The notes below the pieces were generated by a model. It was not told where the DNA came from. It saw nothing but the letters and a program-made list of their open reading frames with translations, and searched no databases. A DNA stretch of 64,000 bases. Source: Croceivirga sp009797885 (GTDB lineage Bacteria; Bacteroidota; Bacteroidia; Flavobacteriales; Flavobacteriaceae). Shown piece by piece: positions 26,994 through 36,239 of the stretch; the stretch's first letter is position 1, and every line of letters begins with the position of its first letter. Location: the NCBI GenBank assembly GCA_045866215.1, contig AP035880.1, positions 3,906,001 through 3,970,000 on the forward strand, given 5' to 3'. The position numbers and the translations under genes were made by a program.

Positions 26994-29030
26994 ATGGCAA
27001 AATCTCTGGATAATTTTTACAAGAATCAATCCCTTATTTACAAATATGTCCTTTATGTAATCTCCGTAGGGCTAATTGTGTTTTTTTTCCCGAGAGGGGG
27101 GAAGTTCAAGTACGAATTCCAAAAGGGAAGGTCCTGGCAATATGAAAATTTATATGCCCCCTTTGATTTTTCCATTAATAAAACGGAAGAAGAGCTCAAT
27201 GCGGAACGCAGGGACTTGACTGAAAACAAATCGATTTACTATGCCTATAATGACTCCATCTCCCAAACGGTAGGGAAAAGCTTCTCCCAAGCGTTTGAGG
27301 ACGAATTTTCGGAAACCGCATACTCCACATCGGCAAGGGACTATTTTTTGGAAATAGGGAATGCTATCTTGGATAGTATTTATACAGTGGGGGTCTTTGA
27401 AAGTGTGGATTCAGGTAGTCGGTTGTTGGTCGTAAAGAACAATGAGGCCATTCCCGTACAGACCAATAAAGTGTTACAGAAGCGTGGTGCAGCGAATGCG
27501 GTGGTCAGGCTTTTGGCTGATGTTCCGAATGGGCCAAAGGAAAAATTGGAACGTATCCTGGTTCGGGTTATCGAGGCCAATGTTTTTTTTAATGGGGAGT
27601 TAACGGAGAAAGCATTGCAGGATGAACTGTCCACCATTTCGTTCACTAGGGGAAATATTCCGGAAGGAAAGTTGGTCATTGCCAAGGGCGAAGTGGTGGA
27701 AGCGGAAAGATTCAATATTCTGGACTCCCTGAAGTCACAGTACGAATCCGAGCTATGGAAAGGTAACAATTACTATTTCATCCTCTCCGGCTATACCATT
27801 TTGGTGGCATTGGTCCTGGTGATGCTATTACTGTTTTTAAAGAAGTATAGACCTCGCATTTATGCCAACAATAATAAGGTCACCTTTATCTTCTTCAACA
27901 TATTGATCCTGGTTTTTAGTACCACTTTGGTCGTCGAAAATTTTGAGATGTATGTTTATGCCGTACCCCTTTGCATCCTCCCCTTGATCTTAAAGAACTT
28001 TTTTGATGCCAGATTGGGCTTATTTGTTCACGTTTTGACCGTCCTTATTTTGGGATTTGTGGTACCCAATAGCTTTGAATACATTTTTCTACAGATCATT
28101 GCCGGCATTGTAACGATACTTACGGTTTCAGAACTTTACAAAAGGGCCAATCTTTTTATTTCCGTGGGACAGATTACCCTGATTTATATGATTGGCTATT
28201 TTGCATTCAACATTATTCAGGAAGGGAACCTCGATAATCTAAAATGGGTCACTTTTGGATTGTTCCTACTTAATGGGATGATCACCCTTTTTGCCCAGCC
28301 CTTGATCTATCTTTATGAAAAGATTTTTGGTTTAGTGTCCGATGTTTCCTTATTGGAACTGTCCGATACCAATTCCGGACTTTTAAAGGAATTGTCGGAT
28401 AAAGCGCCTGGAACATTCCATCATTCGCTTCAAGTGGCCAATCTTGCGGAAGCCTCAGCCAATGAAATTGGTGCGAATGCCATGTTGGTTCGGGTTGGTG
28501 CACTGTACCATGACATCGGTAAAATGAATAGACCTACCTATTTCACGGAAAACCAGATAACCAATGTAAACCCACATAATGACCTGCCCCCCAAAGAGAG
28601 CGCAAAGATTATCATTGATCATGTTATAGAGGGCATAGAACTTGCTAGAAAGCATAACATTCCAGATCGGGTGATTGATTTTCTGCGAACCCATCATGGA
28701 ACAAGTTTGGTCTATTATTTCTTTAAGAAACAACAGGAATTGGAACCAGAGGTGGAAGAGAAAGGATTTCGTTATCCCGGTCCCATACCTTTTTCCAAGG
28801 AAACTGCTATTTTAATGATGGCAGATGCGGTTGAGGCCGCCTCCAAAAGTTTAAAATCCCCAACATATAGCATCATAGACGAATTTGTGGAAAAAATTGT
28901 CCAGGGGCAATTAAAGGCAGACCAATTCTTAAATGCGGACATCACCTTAAAGGAAATCGAGGCCGTTAAAAAGGTTCTCAAAAAGAAATTGACCAACATT
29001 TACCATCTTAGGGTGGAGTATCCCGAATAA
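26994..29030 (+). CDS. pgpH: PgpH-type 7TM-HD phosphohydrolase (cyclic-di-AMP phosphodiesterase)
   Basis: This 678-residue inner-membrane protein starts with a TM helix (about residues 18-35). A 7TM-HD extracellular domain (about 50-255) follows, then a group of six to seven TM helices (about 258-445). The cytoplasmic C-terminal HD domain has FHHSLQVANLAEA (about residue 475) and ALYHDIGKMNRP (about 503), and a later HHGTSLVYYF. These are the metal-binding His and Asp residues of PgpH, which degrades c-di-AMP to pApA in other phyla. It is monocistronic, with divergent promoters toward the thiolase gene. Confidence 0.93.
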   Translation: MAKSLDNFYKNQSLIYKYVLYVISVGLIVFFFPRGGKFKYEFQKGRSWQYENLYAPFDFSINKTEEELNAERRDLTENKSIYYAYNDSISQTVGKSFSQAFEDEFSETAYSTSARDYFLEIGNAILDSIYTVGVFESVDSGSRLLVVKNNEAIPVQTNKVLQKRGAANAVVRLLADVPNGPKEKLERILVRVIEANVFFNGELTEKALQDELSTISFTRGNIPEGKLVIAKGEVVEAERFNILDSLKSQYESELWKGNNYYFILSGYTILVALVLVMLLLFLKKYRPRIYANNNKVTFIFFNILILVFSTTLVVENFEMYVYAVPLCILPLILKNFFDARLGLFVHVLTVLILGFVVPNSFEYIFLQIIAGIVTILTVSELYKRANLFISVGQITLIYMIGYFAFNIIQEGNLDNLKWVTFGLFLLNGMITLFAQPLIYLYEKIFGLVSDVSLLELSDTNSGLLKELSDKAPGTFHHSLQVANLAEASANEIGANAMLVRVGALYHDIGKMNRPTYFTENQITNVNPHNDLPPKESAKIIIDHVIEGIELARKHNIPDRVIDFLRTHHGTSLVYYFFKKQQELEPEVEEKGFRYPGPIPFSKETAILMMADAVEAASKSLKSPTYSIIDEFVEKIVQGQLKADQFLNADITLKEIEAVKKVLKKKLTNIYHLRVEYPE

Positions 29031-29130
29031 ATACTGTTAAATAATTGAAAAACAAGGCGATTTTTCGTCTCCACGTTTAAGAATTTTAAGTAAATTGGAG
29101 AGTATTGCACTTATTATTAATAGTATAGCT

Positions 29131-31533
29131 ATGAGTAAAAGTATTTTCCTTGCCGTTGTATTGTTTGTTGGTTTTTTTCCTGTTTTACAATCGCAAAACC
29201 GTGGTCCCCAAGCTGAATTGCCCCTTTTTCATTCCTTAGTGGGACCCATTGAGCAGGCCACGCAGAAAGATTCTCTCGCCATTTGGCGTGAACAGTTGCT
29301 TTTACACATAGATTCGGAGAGTTACCGACCCAAGGAAACGCTCTTTTTTAAAGCTTACGTTCTCACAGGGCCCAAACAGTTGAGGGTAAGCGCGAGCGAT
29401 GTCCTTCGTGTGGAACTTTTGGATGCCCAAGGTAATTTGGTTCTTGACCAATACCATAAAATTCAGCAGGGCGCGGCAGATGGGATTGTTGAGCTCCCCA
29501 AGACCCTAGCGGAAGGCACCTATTATCTCAGGGCCTATACTCGATGGATGTTGAACTATGGGGAAGAAAACCTTCCCCTTAAGAAGGTTCAGGTGTCAGG
29601 AACAAAAAATAGTAGCGATTACGAGAGTGGATCGATTGCCATTTTCCCGGAAGGCGGACATTTTGTTAAGGGCCTTGAAAATAGGGCGGTCCTTTCTGAG
29701 AGCCATGGCAATCCTATTCACGGAACCATTGTTGACGAAGAAGGGATACAGATGGCCAATGTTATGGATTATGGCAGTGGTCTGGCCTCATTTAGTTTCG
29801 TTCCCAAGGAAAGGGAAAACTATTATTTTGAAAAGCCCAATGGAGACCGAATCCCATTAAAACAGACTTTTGAAGTAGGTGCGATACTCCATGCCAATAA
29901 CATTGAAGACCAAAAAATACAGATTAGGATTGGGGTTACCGAAGAGCTAAGGGAAGGTACTTACTATCTCAGGGGCACCCAGAAGGGCAGGGAATATCTA
30001 AAATCTGAAATCACCTTTGATGGGGATAATGATATTGTTGAGTTGGCCATCAAAAAGGAAGGTCTTCCCCATGGTTTGTTCAATCTAACGTTGGTGGATG
30101 CCTACGGCCAAGTATGGGCAGAAAGACCGCTTTATATCGGCGGGGGCCATTTTCAATTTAACCTCTACCAAGAATCCCAGCTTAGGACAGCGGAGGGGCA
30201 AAAAATCCGTTATGTTCTGAAGCTTACCGATCGCAACGGTGACCCTGTTTCCTCGGATGTTACGGTACGTATTAAAGATGTTGATAATATGGGCCATAAT
30301 CAGGCGCAAGCAAGTCATCCAAGAGGTATTGGTTTTTTAAATGACCTAAAGGCGTTGGCCCAACGTTTCCCTGAAGTGCCATCAGAAGCTTACCAAAATG
30401 AATTGCCCAATCAAATCAGCTACTCTTTTCAAAATGGTTTGGAATTGTATGGCCAGGCCTATGATTTGAACAATACCCTCTTGAGCAATGAAAAAATCCA
30501 GATTTTGATCAAGGATAAAAAAGATGTTGAAGTTAGGGAGGTTGATACAAACACCGATGGCTTGTTCACACTGACCGGACTCCAGTTTGAAGGTAAGGTC
30601 ACCATGACATTTAGAAGGGAAGGCGATAATCCCAAGGAACAGTTGGTAAAGGTTATTCCCTATCAATACGAATTACCCAAGCTAAAAATGGACAAAAGAT
30701 CGGTTGTGGAGGGTTCCGGGCAAGTCCAGAAAAGTGGACAGATGATACCCCAAAAGCGATTGTCCGATTTTGATTTTGAGGACAAACCTTCCGATTTGAT
30801 TCCCTTGGAAGAGGTTATTTTGGAGGGACAAAGGGTATTGGGCAAAACCTCCACATCGGTGTACGGCATTGAACCGGACAGGATGGTCCATCAAAATCCG
30901 GAACGGCCCAAACCCATACCACAATTGTTCCTGGGTATTCCCGGAATCTACGTCTCCGGTATAGGGGATTTAAACCCCTCTTTAAATATACCTTCAATGG
31001 CGGGCCTCGGGCCGCCGTTATGGGTCATAGATGGCTTTCCCTTACCCAGAAATTCCTATATCGCTCCGTCTGCAATTGGTGGAGCCCCCACGTTTCAACC
31101 CAGTCAGTTACGGGAAGTGATGGATATTGTTCCTTATGTTGCCGTGGAACGTATTGAACTACTCTTGGGTCCTAAAGCCGCCGTATATGGCAGTAGGGCC
31201 GCTGGTGGGGTTATTTTGATCTACACCAAAAATGGAGCCTATTCAACGGAATTTGTAGCAAGAAATGAGGCGCAGTTAACCTTTGAGGGATTTCAGCCTA
31301 CAATTACCGTTGGGGATTATCGTACCCCGCAAAATGGAAGATTGGCAAATACCAAAAGTGCTTCAACCTTATATTGGAACCCTTTGTTGACAACGGATGA
31401 AAATGGGGAAGCTTCCTTTGAGTTGGTTGTTCCCGAGAATCTTGAGCAGGTGCTTTTTGATGCCAAGGTCATCACCAAAGAAGGGAAAAGGGGTTCTTTT
31501 AGGGCTTTAGCGGAATTACAATCAAATAATTAA
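29131..31533 (+). CDS. Outer-membrane plug-domain protein without a beta-barrel (copy 1)
   Basis: This is an 800-residue secreted protein. Its signal peptide is MSKSIFLAVVLFVGFFPVL. An MG2-like bacterial macroglobulin domain (about residues 40-165) contains ESYRPKETLFFKAYVLTG. Several beta-sandwich domains follow. A TonB-receptor plug-like domain (about 560-720) has LPQLF-type loops and ends in AAVYGSRAAGGVILIYTKNG. No TonB-receptor beta-barrel follows; the protein ends shortly after the plug. The ATG at 29131 is chosen because it starts the signal peptide. The adjacent gene is a close paralogue. The family is widespread in Flavobacteriaceae but its substrate is unknown. Confidence 0.83.
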   Translation: MSKSIFLAVVLFVGFFPVLQSQNRGPQAELPLFHSLVGPIEQATQKDSLAIWREQLLLHIDSESYRPKETLFFKAYVLTGPKQLRVSASDVLRVELLDAQGNLVLDQYHKIQQGAADGIVELPKTLAEGTYYLRAYTRWMLNYGEENLPLKKVQVSGTKNSSDYESGSIAIFPEGGHFVKGLENRAVLSESHGNPIHGTIVDEEGIQMANVMDYGSGLASFSFVPKERENYYFEKPNGDRIPLKQTFEVGAILHANNIEDQKIQIRIGVTEELREGTYYLRGTQKGREYLKSEITFDGDNDIVELAIKKEGLPHGLFNLTLVDAYGQVWAERPLYIGGGHFQFNLYQESQLRTAEGQKIRYVLKLTDRNGDPVSSDVTVRIKDVDNMGHNQAQASHPRGIGFLNDLKALAQRFPEVPSEAYQNELPNQISYSFQNGLELYGQAYDLNNTLLSNEKIQILIKDKKDVEVREVDTNTDGLFTLTGLQFEGKVTMTFRREGDNPKEQLVKVIPYQYELPKLKMDKRSVVEGSGQVQKSGQMIPQKRLSDFDFEDKPSDLIPLEEVILEGQRVLGKTSTSVYGIEPDRMVHQNPERPKPIPQLFLGIPGIYVSGIGDLNPSLNIPSMAGLGPPLWVIDGFPLPRNSYIAPSAIGGAPTFQPSQLREVMDIVPYVAVERIELLLGPKAAVYGSRAAGGVILIYTKNGAYSTEFVARNEAQLTFEGFQPTITVGDYRTPQNGRLANTKSASTLYWNPLLTTDENGEASFELVVPENLEQVLFDAKVITKEGKRGSFRALAELQSNN

Positions 31534-31797
31534 AAATAATTAAGGAACGGTTTGCTGCAAATCAATTCATCAAGGCGAATAGGACATTAAGGGAAATTGC
31601 GGTAATAAAATATGTACTCCAAAAGAAGCTTTCCAATAGCGACCATTCGCCTGTAGCCTATCTTGAGTACTCCCTTGTAATTTGGTTTTTAGGGAGATAT
31701 GATTTTGTTAATGATTGAAAGCCCTTTGTCTTTTGCCATTATTAATACTAATTTAGAAGAGAACGAAAGTTTTAGTTTTACTACAGATAATATCGCT

Positions 31798-34269
31798 ATG
31801 AATAGAACCCTTGCCACTTCCATTTTCTTGTTTCTCAGTTGTTTTCTCTTGGTACAATCCCAAAATCGTGGTCCTCAAGCCGAAGTATTACACACTTCTT
31901 TTGAGGAAGGACCATTGTTTCAGATTACGCACAAAGATTCACTTGCTGTTTGGCGTGAGCGGGTCATGTTGCACGTGGATGCCGAATCCTATAAGCCTAA
32001 AGAAACCCTCTTTTTTAAGGCATATGTGCTTACAGGGCCCAAACAGTTAAGGGTCAGCGCAAGTGATGTGCTCCGTGTAGAACTTTTGGATGCAGAAGGG
32101 AATTTGGTCACGGACCAATACCATAAAATTGAAAATGGTACTGTTAATGGAATTGTAGCGCTTCCCAAGAAGATTGAAACGGGTAAATATTATCTCAGGG
32201 CCTATACCCGTTGGATGTTGAACTATGGGGGTGATAACCTACCGCTAAAGGAAGTTTGGATTTCCAAATCCAAAAGCCGGGAAGATGGGAAAAGTGGCAC
32301 AACAACGGTCTTCCCAGAAAGTGGTTCCTTCGTTGCCGGTCTTGAAAACAAAGGAGTTGTATCCGATGGCAATGGAAATACCATTAACGGCATTATTATT
32401 GACGAAAAAGGGATAAAGGTGGCTAATGTAATGGATTATGGTAGTGGCCTGGCAACTTTTACCTTCGTTCCCGATATTGGAAAAAACTATTATTTTGAAA
32501 AATCCAATGGAGAAAAAATCAAGTTAATACAACCTTTAAAGGAGGGAGCTGTACTTCTGGCAAATACTATTGAAGACCAAAAAATACAAATCAGAATTGG
32601 TGTTACAGCGCAATTACAGGAAGATACCTATTACCTGAAAGGCAGCAGGAAAGGGAAGCAATTTTTAAAATCGGAAATCATTTTTGATAACGGGAAAAGC
32701 TTCGTTGAGATAGATATCAACAAAGAAGGTCTTCCGCGTGGTCTTTTAAACCTGACTTTGGAGGATGCCAACGGCCAGATATGGGCGGAGCGTCCCCTTT
32801 ATATCGAGGTTAATGACCTTCAGCTTGGATTAAATGAAGGATTTGAACTTTTGAAAGATGGTACACGAAAGATGCGCTACACGGTAAAGCTGTCGGATTT
32901 AGAGGGAAATCCCATTGCTTCTGAGTTAATGATACGCCTTAAGGCGGTAGATAATACCTCCGATACCGGTGCATTGGCCAGTGATGGAAGAGGGATGGGT
33001 TATTTGAAAGATCTTCAGGTATTGGCACAACGTGTTCCCGAAGGATCGTCCATAACTTCAGAAAATGAATTGCCCGATCAAATCAAATATGCTTTTCAAA
33101 GTGGACTGGAGTTTTATGGTCAGGCGTATGATTTTAATAATGCCATATTGATTGACAACAAGATCAAGATCTACATCAATAATAAGAAAGATGTTGAAGT
33201 ACGGGAAGTGGCTACCAATTCGGAGGGCTTGTTTACCCTTACCGGACTTCAGTTTGAAGGGGAGGTTACCATGACATTTAGAAGGGACGGTAAGAATGTT
33301 AGGGAACAACTGGTAAAGGTAATTCCCTACCAGTATGAACTGCCTGAACTTAAACTAGGCCAGGGAACGGTGAATGCAATGCCCAACCCCGTTCGGAAAA
33401 GTGGACAGATGATTCCCCAGAAACGATTGTCGGATTTTGATTTTGAGGATGAACCTTCTGATTTGATTCCCTTGGAAGAGGTTACCTTGGTCGGACCAAG
33501 AGGATTGCGTAAGCTCTCCGCATCGGTCTATGGTATTGAACCGGATAGGGTAGTGTATCAAGATTTGGAAAAGCCCAAAACCCTACCACAATTGTTTCTG
33601 GGTATTCCCGGGGTTTATGTTGCCGGCATAGGGGATTTGAACCCCTCTTTAAAGATACCTAAATTGTTGTCTGGTGGGCCCATACTATGGGTAGTTGATG
33701 GTGTGCCATTACCTCAAAATTCATATATCGCCAAGGAATCCGACTCCAGGGGTTCCAGTGGTGCATCTTCTGCACTTACAACACCCGCTTTAGCTGCAAT
33801 TGCGAACACTGGAGGAGACCCTTCTTCTGGGCCTGAACCTTCCCCTTTACGTGAAGTCATGGATATGGTTCCTTTTGTTGATGTAGAACGGATTGAATTT
33901 CTCTTCGGACCTAATGCCGCCGTCTATGGTACCCGAGGTGCAGGAGGTGTAATACTGATCTACACTAAAAACGGTGCGTATTCGGATTTTTTGGACAAGG
34001 AAGCAGCACAGTTGGCCTTTAAAGGGTTTCAACCACCAATTGATGTTGAGGATTATTTTACTTCACGAAATAAAAAACTTGTAAAGAGTAGAAGCGCTTC
34101 GACCTTATATTGGAACCCTTTGTTGACAACGGATGAAAATGGGGAAGCTTCCTTTGAATTGGTTGTTCCCGAAAATCTTGAACAGGTGCTTTTTGATGCC
34201 AAGGTCATCACCAAAGAGGGGAAAAGGGGTTCTTTTAGGACTTTGGCGGAATTACAATCAAATAATTAA
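31798..34269 (+). CDS. Outer-membrane plug-domain protein without a beta-barrel (copy 2)
   Basis: This is an 823-residue paralogue of the preceding gene with the same layout: signal peptide (MNRTLATSIFLFLSCFLLVQ), MG2-like domain, beta-sandwich domains, then a plug-like domain ending in AAVYGTRGAGGVILIYTKNG. An inserted low-complexity loop rich in Ser, Gly and Thr (about residues 655-685) is absent from copy 1. An in-frame ATG at 31699 precedes the signal peptide and is not used here. The last 170 bp are almost identical to copy 1, while the middle is much more diverged, which suggests gene conversion. Confidence 0.83.
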   Translation: MNRTLATSIFLFLSCFLLVQSQNRGPQAEVLHTSFEEGPLFQITHKDSLAVWRERVMLHVDAESYKPKETLFFKAYVLTGPKQLRVSASDVLRVELLDAEGNLVTDQYHKIENGTVNGIVALPKKIETGKYYLRAYTRWMLNYGGDNLPLKEVWISKSKSREDGKSGTTTVFPESGSFVAGLENKGVVSDGNGNTINGIIIDEKGIKVANVMDYGSGLATFTFVPDIGKNYYFEKSNGEKIKLIQPLKEGAVLLANTIEDQKIQIRIGVTAQLQEDTYYLKGSRKGKQFLKSEIIFDNGKSFVEIDINKEGLPRGLLNLTLEDANGQIWAERPLYIEVNDLQLGLNEGFELLKDGTRKMRYTVKLSDLEGNPIASELMIRLKAVDNTSDTGALASDGRGMGYLKDLQVLAQRVPEGSSITSENELPDQIKYAFQSGLEFYGQAYDFNNAILIDNKIKIYINNKKDVEVREVATNSEGLFTLTGLQFEGEVTMTFRRDGKNVREQLVKVIPYQYELPELKLGQGTVNAMPNPVRKSGQMIPQKRLSDFDFEDEPSDLIPLEEVTLVGPRGLRKLSASVYGIEPDRVVYQDLEKPKTLPQLFLGIPGVYVAGIGDLNPSLKIPKLLSGGPILWVVDGVPLPQNSYIAKESDSRGSSGASSALTTPALAAIANTGGDPSSGPEPSPLREVMDMVPFVDVERIEFLFGPNAAVYGTRGAGGVILIYTKNGAYSDFLDKEAAQLAFKGFQPPIDVEDYFTSRNKKLVKSRSASTLYWNPLLTTDENGEASFELVVPENLEQVLFDAKVITKEGKRGSFRTLAELQSNN

Positions 34270-34304
34270 AAAAATAGTTGTTTCCTTTAAGTTGAAAAGG
34301 TATT

Positions 34305-34335
34305 TTTGCAACCGCTTTTTTGGCGAGTTCATTTA
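34305..34335 (+). promoter_or_regulatory. Probable tRNA-Ser promoter
   Basis: TTTG (34305-34308), 19-bp spacer and TTCATTTA (34328-34335) resemble TTTG-N19-TAnnTTTG with two mismatches in the -7 box. The tRNA begins 6 bp later. Confidence 0.4.
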
Positions 34336-34341
34336 GAAATT

Positions 34342-34425
34342 GGAGAGGTGCCGGAGTGGTAACGGAGCAGATTGCTAATCTGTCGGCGGGTAACTGTCGC
34401 CTGGGTTCGAGTCCCAGTCTCTCCG
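34342..34425 (+). tRNA. tRNA-Ser (anticodon GCT)
   Basis: The 84-nt cloverleaf has acceptor stem GGAGAGG/TCTCTCC and discriminator G. The anticodon loop TTGCTAA lies between CAGA and TCTG stem arms. A long variable arm is present, and the T-loop is GGTTCGAGTCC. It reads AGC and AGU codons. CCA is not encoded. Confidence 0.96.
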
Positions 34426-34517
34426 CAGAGTGGGCCTAAAAGGGCTGTAAACGACAGACCTTTCAATAGGTGTCCTCGATATCAAGGATTATGGGCTATG
34501 GCCCTTTGTCGGAATCA

Positions 34518-34940
34518 GGACAGGCTCCGACCGGAACCGGGCTGCTACTGGTAGTTTTTTTGATTTCTGGGATTTGAAATATTGAATGACAATAATCATT
34601 TTCGGGGTGTAGTACCGCATCGAGTGCGGCACAGGCTCCGCCCGGAACCGGGCTACTCCCACAAGTAGTTTTTTTAGGTTCTGGGATTTGAAATATTGAA
34701 TGACAATAACCATTTTCGGGGTGTAGTACCGCATCGAGTGCGGCACAGGCTCCGCCCGGAACCGGGCTACTACCAGTGGTAGTTTTTTAGGTTCTGGGAT
34801 TTGAAATATTGAATGGCAATAATCATTTTCGGGGTGTAGTACCGCATCGAGTGCGGCACAGGCTCCGACCGGAACCGGACTGCTACTGGTAGTTTTTTTG
34901 ATTTCTGGGATTTGAAATATTGAATGACAATAACCATTTT
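34518..34940 (+). repeat. Tandem array of 111-114-bp units leading into tRNA-Pro
   Basis: Three full units and one 5'-truncated unit lie head to tail. Each full unit starts CGGGGTGTAG, the first 10 nt of tRNA-Pro (at 34603, 34717 and 34830). It then carries a non-tRNA body with stems CCGCA/TGCGG and CCCGG/CCGGG. A small hairpin followed by T6-7 comes next (for example ACTACC-AGT-GGTAGT in unit 2). Each unit ends with a copy of the tRNA upstream region containing TTTG. The true tRNA follows at 34941. Each unit could thus be a short transcription unit. Long reverse-strand frames through the array are artefacts. Confidence 0.9.
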
Positions 34941-35015
34941 CGGGGTGTAGCGTAGCCCGGTTATCGCGCCTGCTTTGGGAGCAGGAGGTCGCAGGTTCGA
35001 ATCCTGCCACCCCGA
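34941..35015 (+). tRNA. tRNA-Pro (anticodon TGG)
   Basis: The 75-nt cloverleaf has acceptor stem CGGGGTG/CACCCCG and discriminator A. The anticodon loop TTTGGGA lies between CCTGC and GCAGG. The T-arm is GCAGGTTCGAATCCTGC. CCA is not encoded. An AT-rich spacer and a terminator-like hairpin follow. The 3' end begins the 65-bp direct repeat that recurs at 63459. Confidence 0.97.
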
Positions 35016-35028
35016 CAAATAAAAGTTG

Positions 35029-35075
35029 AAAAGTCCTCGCAGAAAGTTTACCTTCCAAGGGGACTTTTTGTTTTT
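35029..35075 (+). terminator. tRNA-Pro terminator, degenerate copy of the one at 63477
   Basis: AAAAGTCC pairs with GGACTTTT and is followed by a T-rich tail. The inner half of the left arm is mutated relative to the perfect copy at 63477-63516. The last 34 nt (35042-35075) are identical to 63490-63523. Confidence 0.7.
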
Positions 35076-35262
35076 TCCTTTTTTATTGAAAAAGAGCTTG
35101 ATTCCCATGTCACGTTTCCCAAGAGGAACCCGAGAGGTGATTTTTGATGAAATGCCCCTAACATGGACGATAAGTTCAAAAGTAGATTTCCACTGTCCAG
35201 CCAATCTCTTTTTTAGTCCCCGATTTAGCAAATGTCAACACTTTTTGTAGCATTAAATTATG

Positions 35263-35385
35263 CTAAAATTGAAATTTGCCAGAGGCGGGCACGATTGAAT
35301 TAAATCTTGATAAGCGAAATATAACTTCATCAGTTACATTTTTAACTTTCACATATAGCTTTTCAGGGTCTATTTCTTGCCCCAT
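35263..35385 (-). pseudogene. Short 40-codon frame, possible gene remnant
   Basis: The reverse strand reads 40 codons, starting MGQEIDPEKLYVKVKNVTDE and ending SGKFQF. The composition is protein-like rather than random. The frame extends eight codons upstream without a start before reaching a stop. It may be the tail of a decayed gene. I do not recognise it. The rest of 35076-35507 shows no other coding signal. Confidence 0.25.
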
Positions 35386-35507
35386 CAACAGAAAGTTGAG
35401 TATCGGCCTAAATTACAGATACAATAGGGCACCCGTACAAACCAAAACATAATTAAATGCAAACCTGTTTAAGGGGAAATAAAGTGGTAATGGGAAATTG
35501 AATTCTA

Positions 35508-36239
35508 TTAGGAAATTCCCCATTCATTTTGAATTTGGCAAACAAACTTCATAACCTCCATAGGTAGCACTAAGAAATGTTTATTTGCCTTAATCCAATC
35601 AGTAAATACCGTTAGATCCTTATGATAAATAATACTGTCCAAACGCACACAGTAGATGGCAATATCCAAAGGGAAAATAAATCTTAGTGCCGTAATGCCC
35701 TCAGGGTTGTTGGACCATATTTTTATCAATTCCCAACCATCACCCTTCCCTTTTTCGGTTATCTCCCTATACGTCGGGCTATAGTATTTACATAAATCCA
35801 AAAATTCCATAGGTGAGGGGTAGGTTTCGTATGTTAACCAACGGATATCTTTATTTACTATTAAATTAAGAATGAAGCTTTGGGTAGCGCGAATATAGCT
35901 AGTAAAGATGGGCAGCTGTTTTGCCTGTTCCACAAAGTCAGTTAACCGAGTGTTTCCCAAAATAGCATCTATTCTAACAGAAAACAAACCAAGGTCCAAT
36001 GGGCCAATCATCTTAAGGTCATCATAACGTTCAGGGTTTTGGGTCCAGTGATATGTCAATCGCCATCCCATACTTTTACCAAAACTGGATGAGGCTATAT
36101 GCTTTCGATATAACGGGCTATGTTTATAACATAAGGCGCAACCCTCAATTATACGAGGATCAAAGTTTTTGAACTTTTCTGCGTAAATGGCAATTTTTTC
36201 CATAAGGATAGCCGTAATATCAGCATCTTTTGATTTCAT
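35508..36239 (-). CDS. Hypothetical protein with internal duplication
   Basis: This 243-residue cytoplasmic protein is built from two similar halves. Residues about 36-95 (CYKHSPLYRKH, MGWRLTYHWTQNPERYDDL, PLDLGLFSVRIDAIL) match about 150-205 (CKYYSPTYREI, DGWELIKIWSNNPEGITAL, PLDIAIYCVRLDSII). Each half is mostly helical, with conserved W and NPE. It has no signal peptide or recognised catalytic motif. It is isolated between long non-coding stretches at the left edge of the accessory region. Confidence 0.65.
   Translation of the reverse strand: MKSKDADITAILMEKIAIYAEKFKNFDPRIIEGCALCYKHSPLYRKHIASSSFGKSMGWRLTYHWTQNPERYDDLKMIGPLDLGLFSVRIDAILGNTRLTDFVEQAKQLPIFTSYIRATQSFILNLIVNKDIRWLTYETYPSPMEFLDLCKYYSPTYREITEKGKGDGWELIKIWSNNPEGITALRFIFPLDIAIYCVRLDSIIYHKDLTVFTDWIKANKHFLVLPMEVMKFVCQIQNEWGIS

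Noticed and set aside
34518..34940. CRISPR array
   Set aside because: The unit is about 112 bp with no spacer/repeat alternation and no cas genes. It is a tandem duplication of tRNA-associated sequence.
34489..35231. Long reverse-strand reading frames through the tRNA-Pro and the tandem array
   Set aside because: Their translations contain the well-known spurious peptide produced from antisense tRNA (WQDSNLRPPAPKAGA), and they follow the repeat periodicity. They are tRNA and repeat artefacts, not genes.
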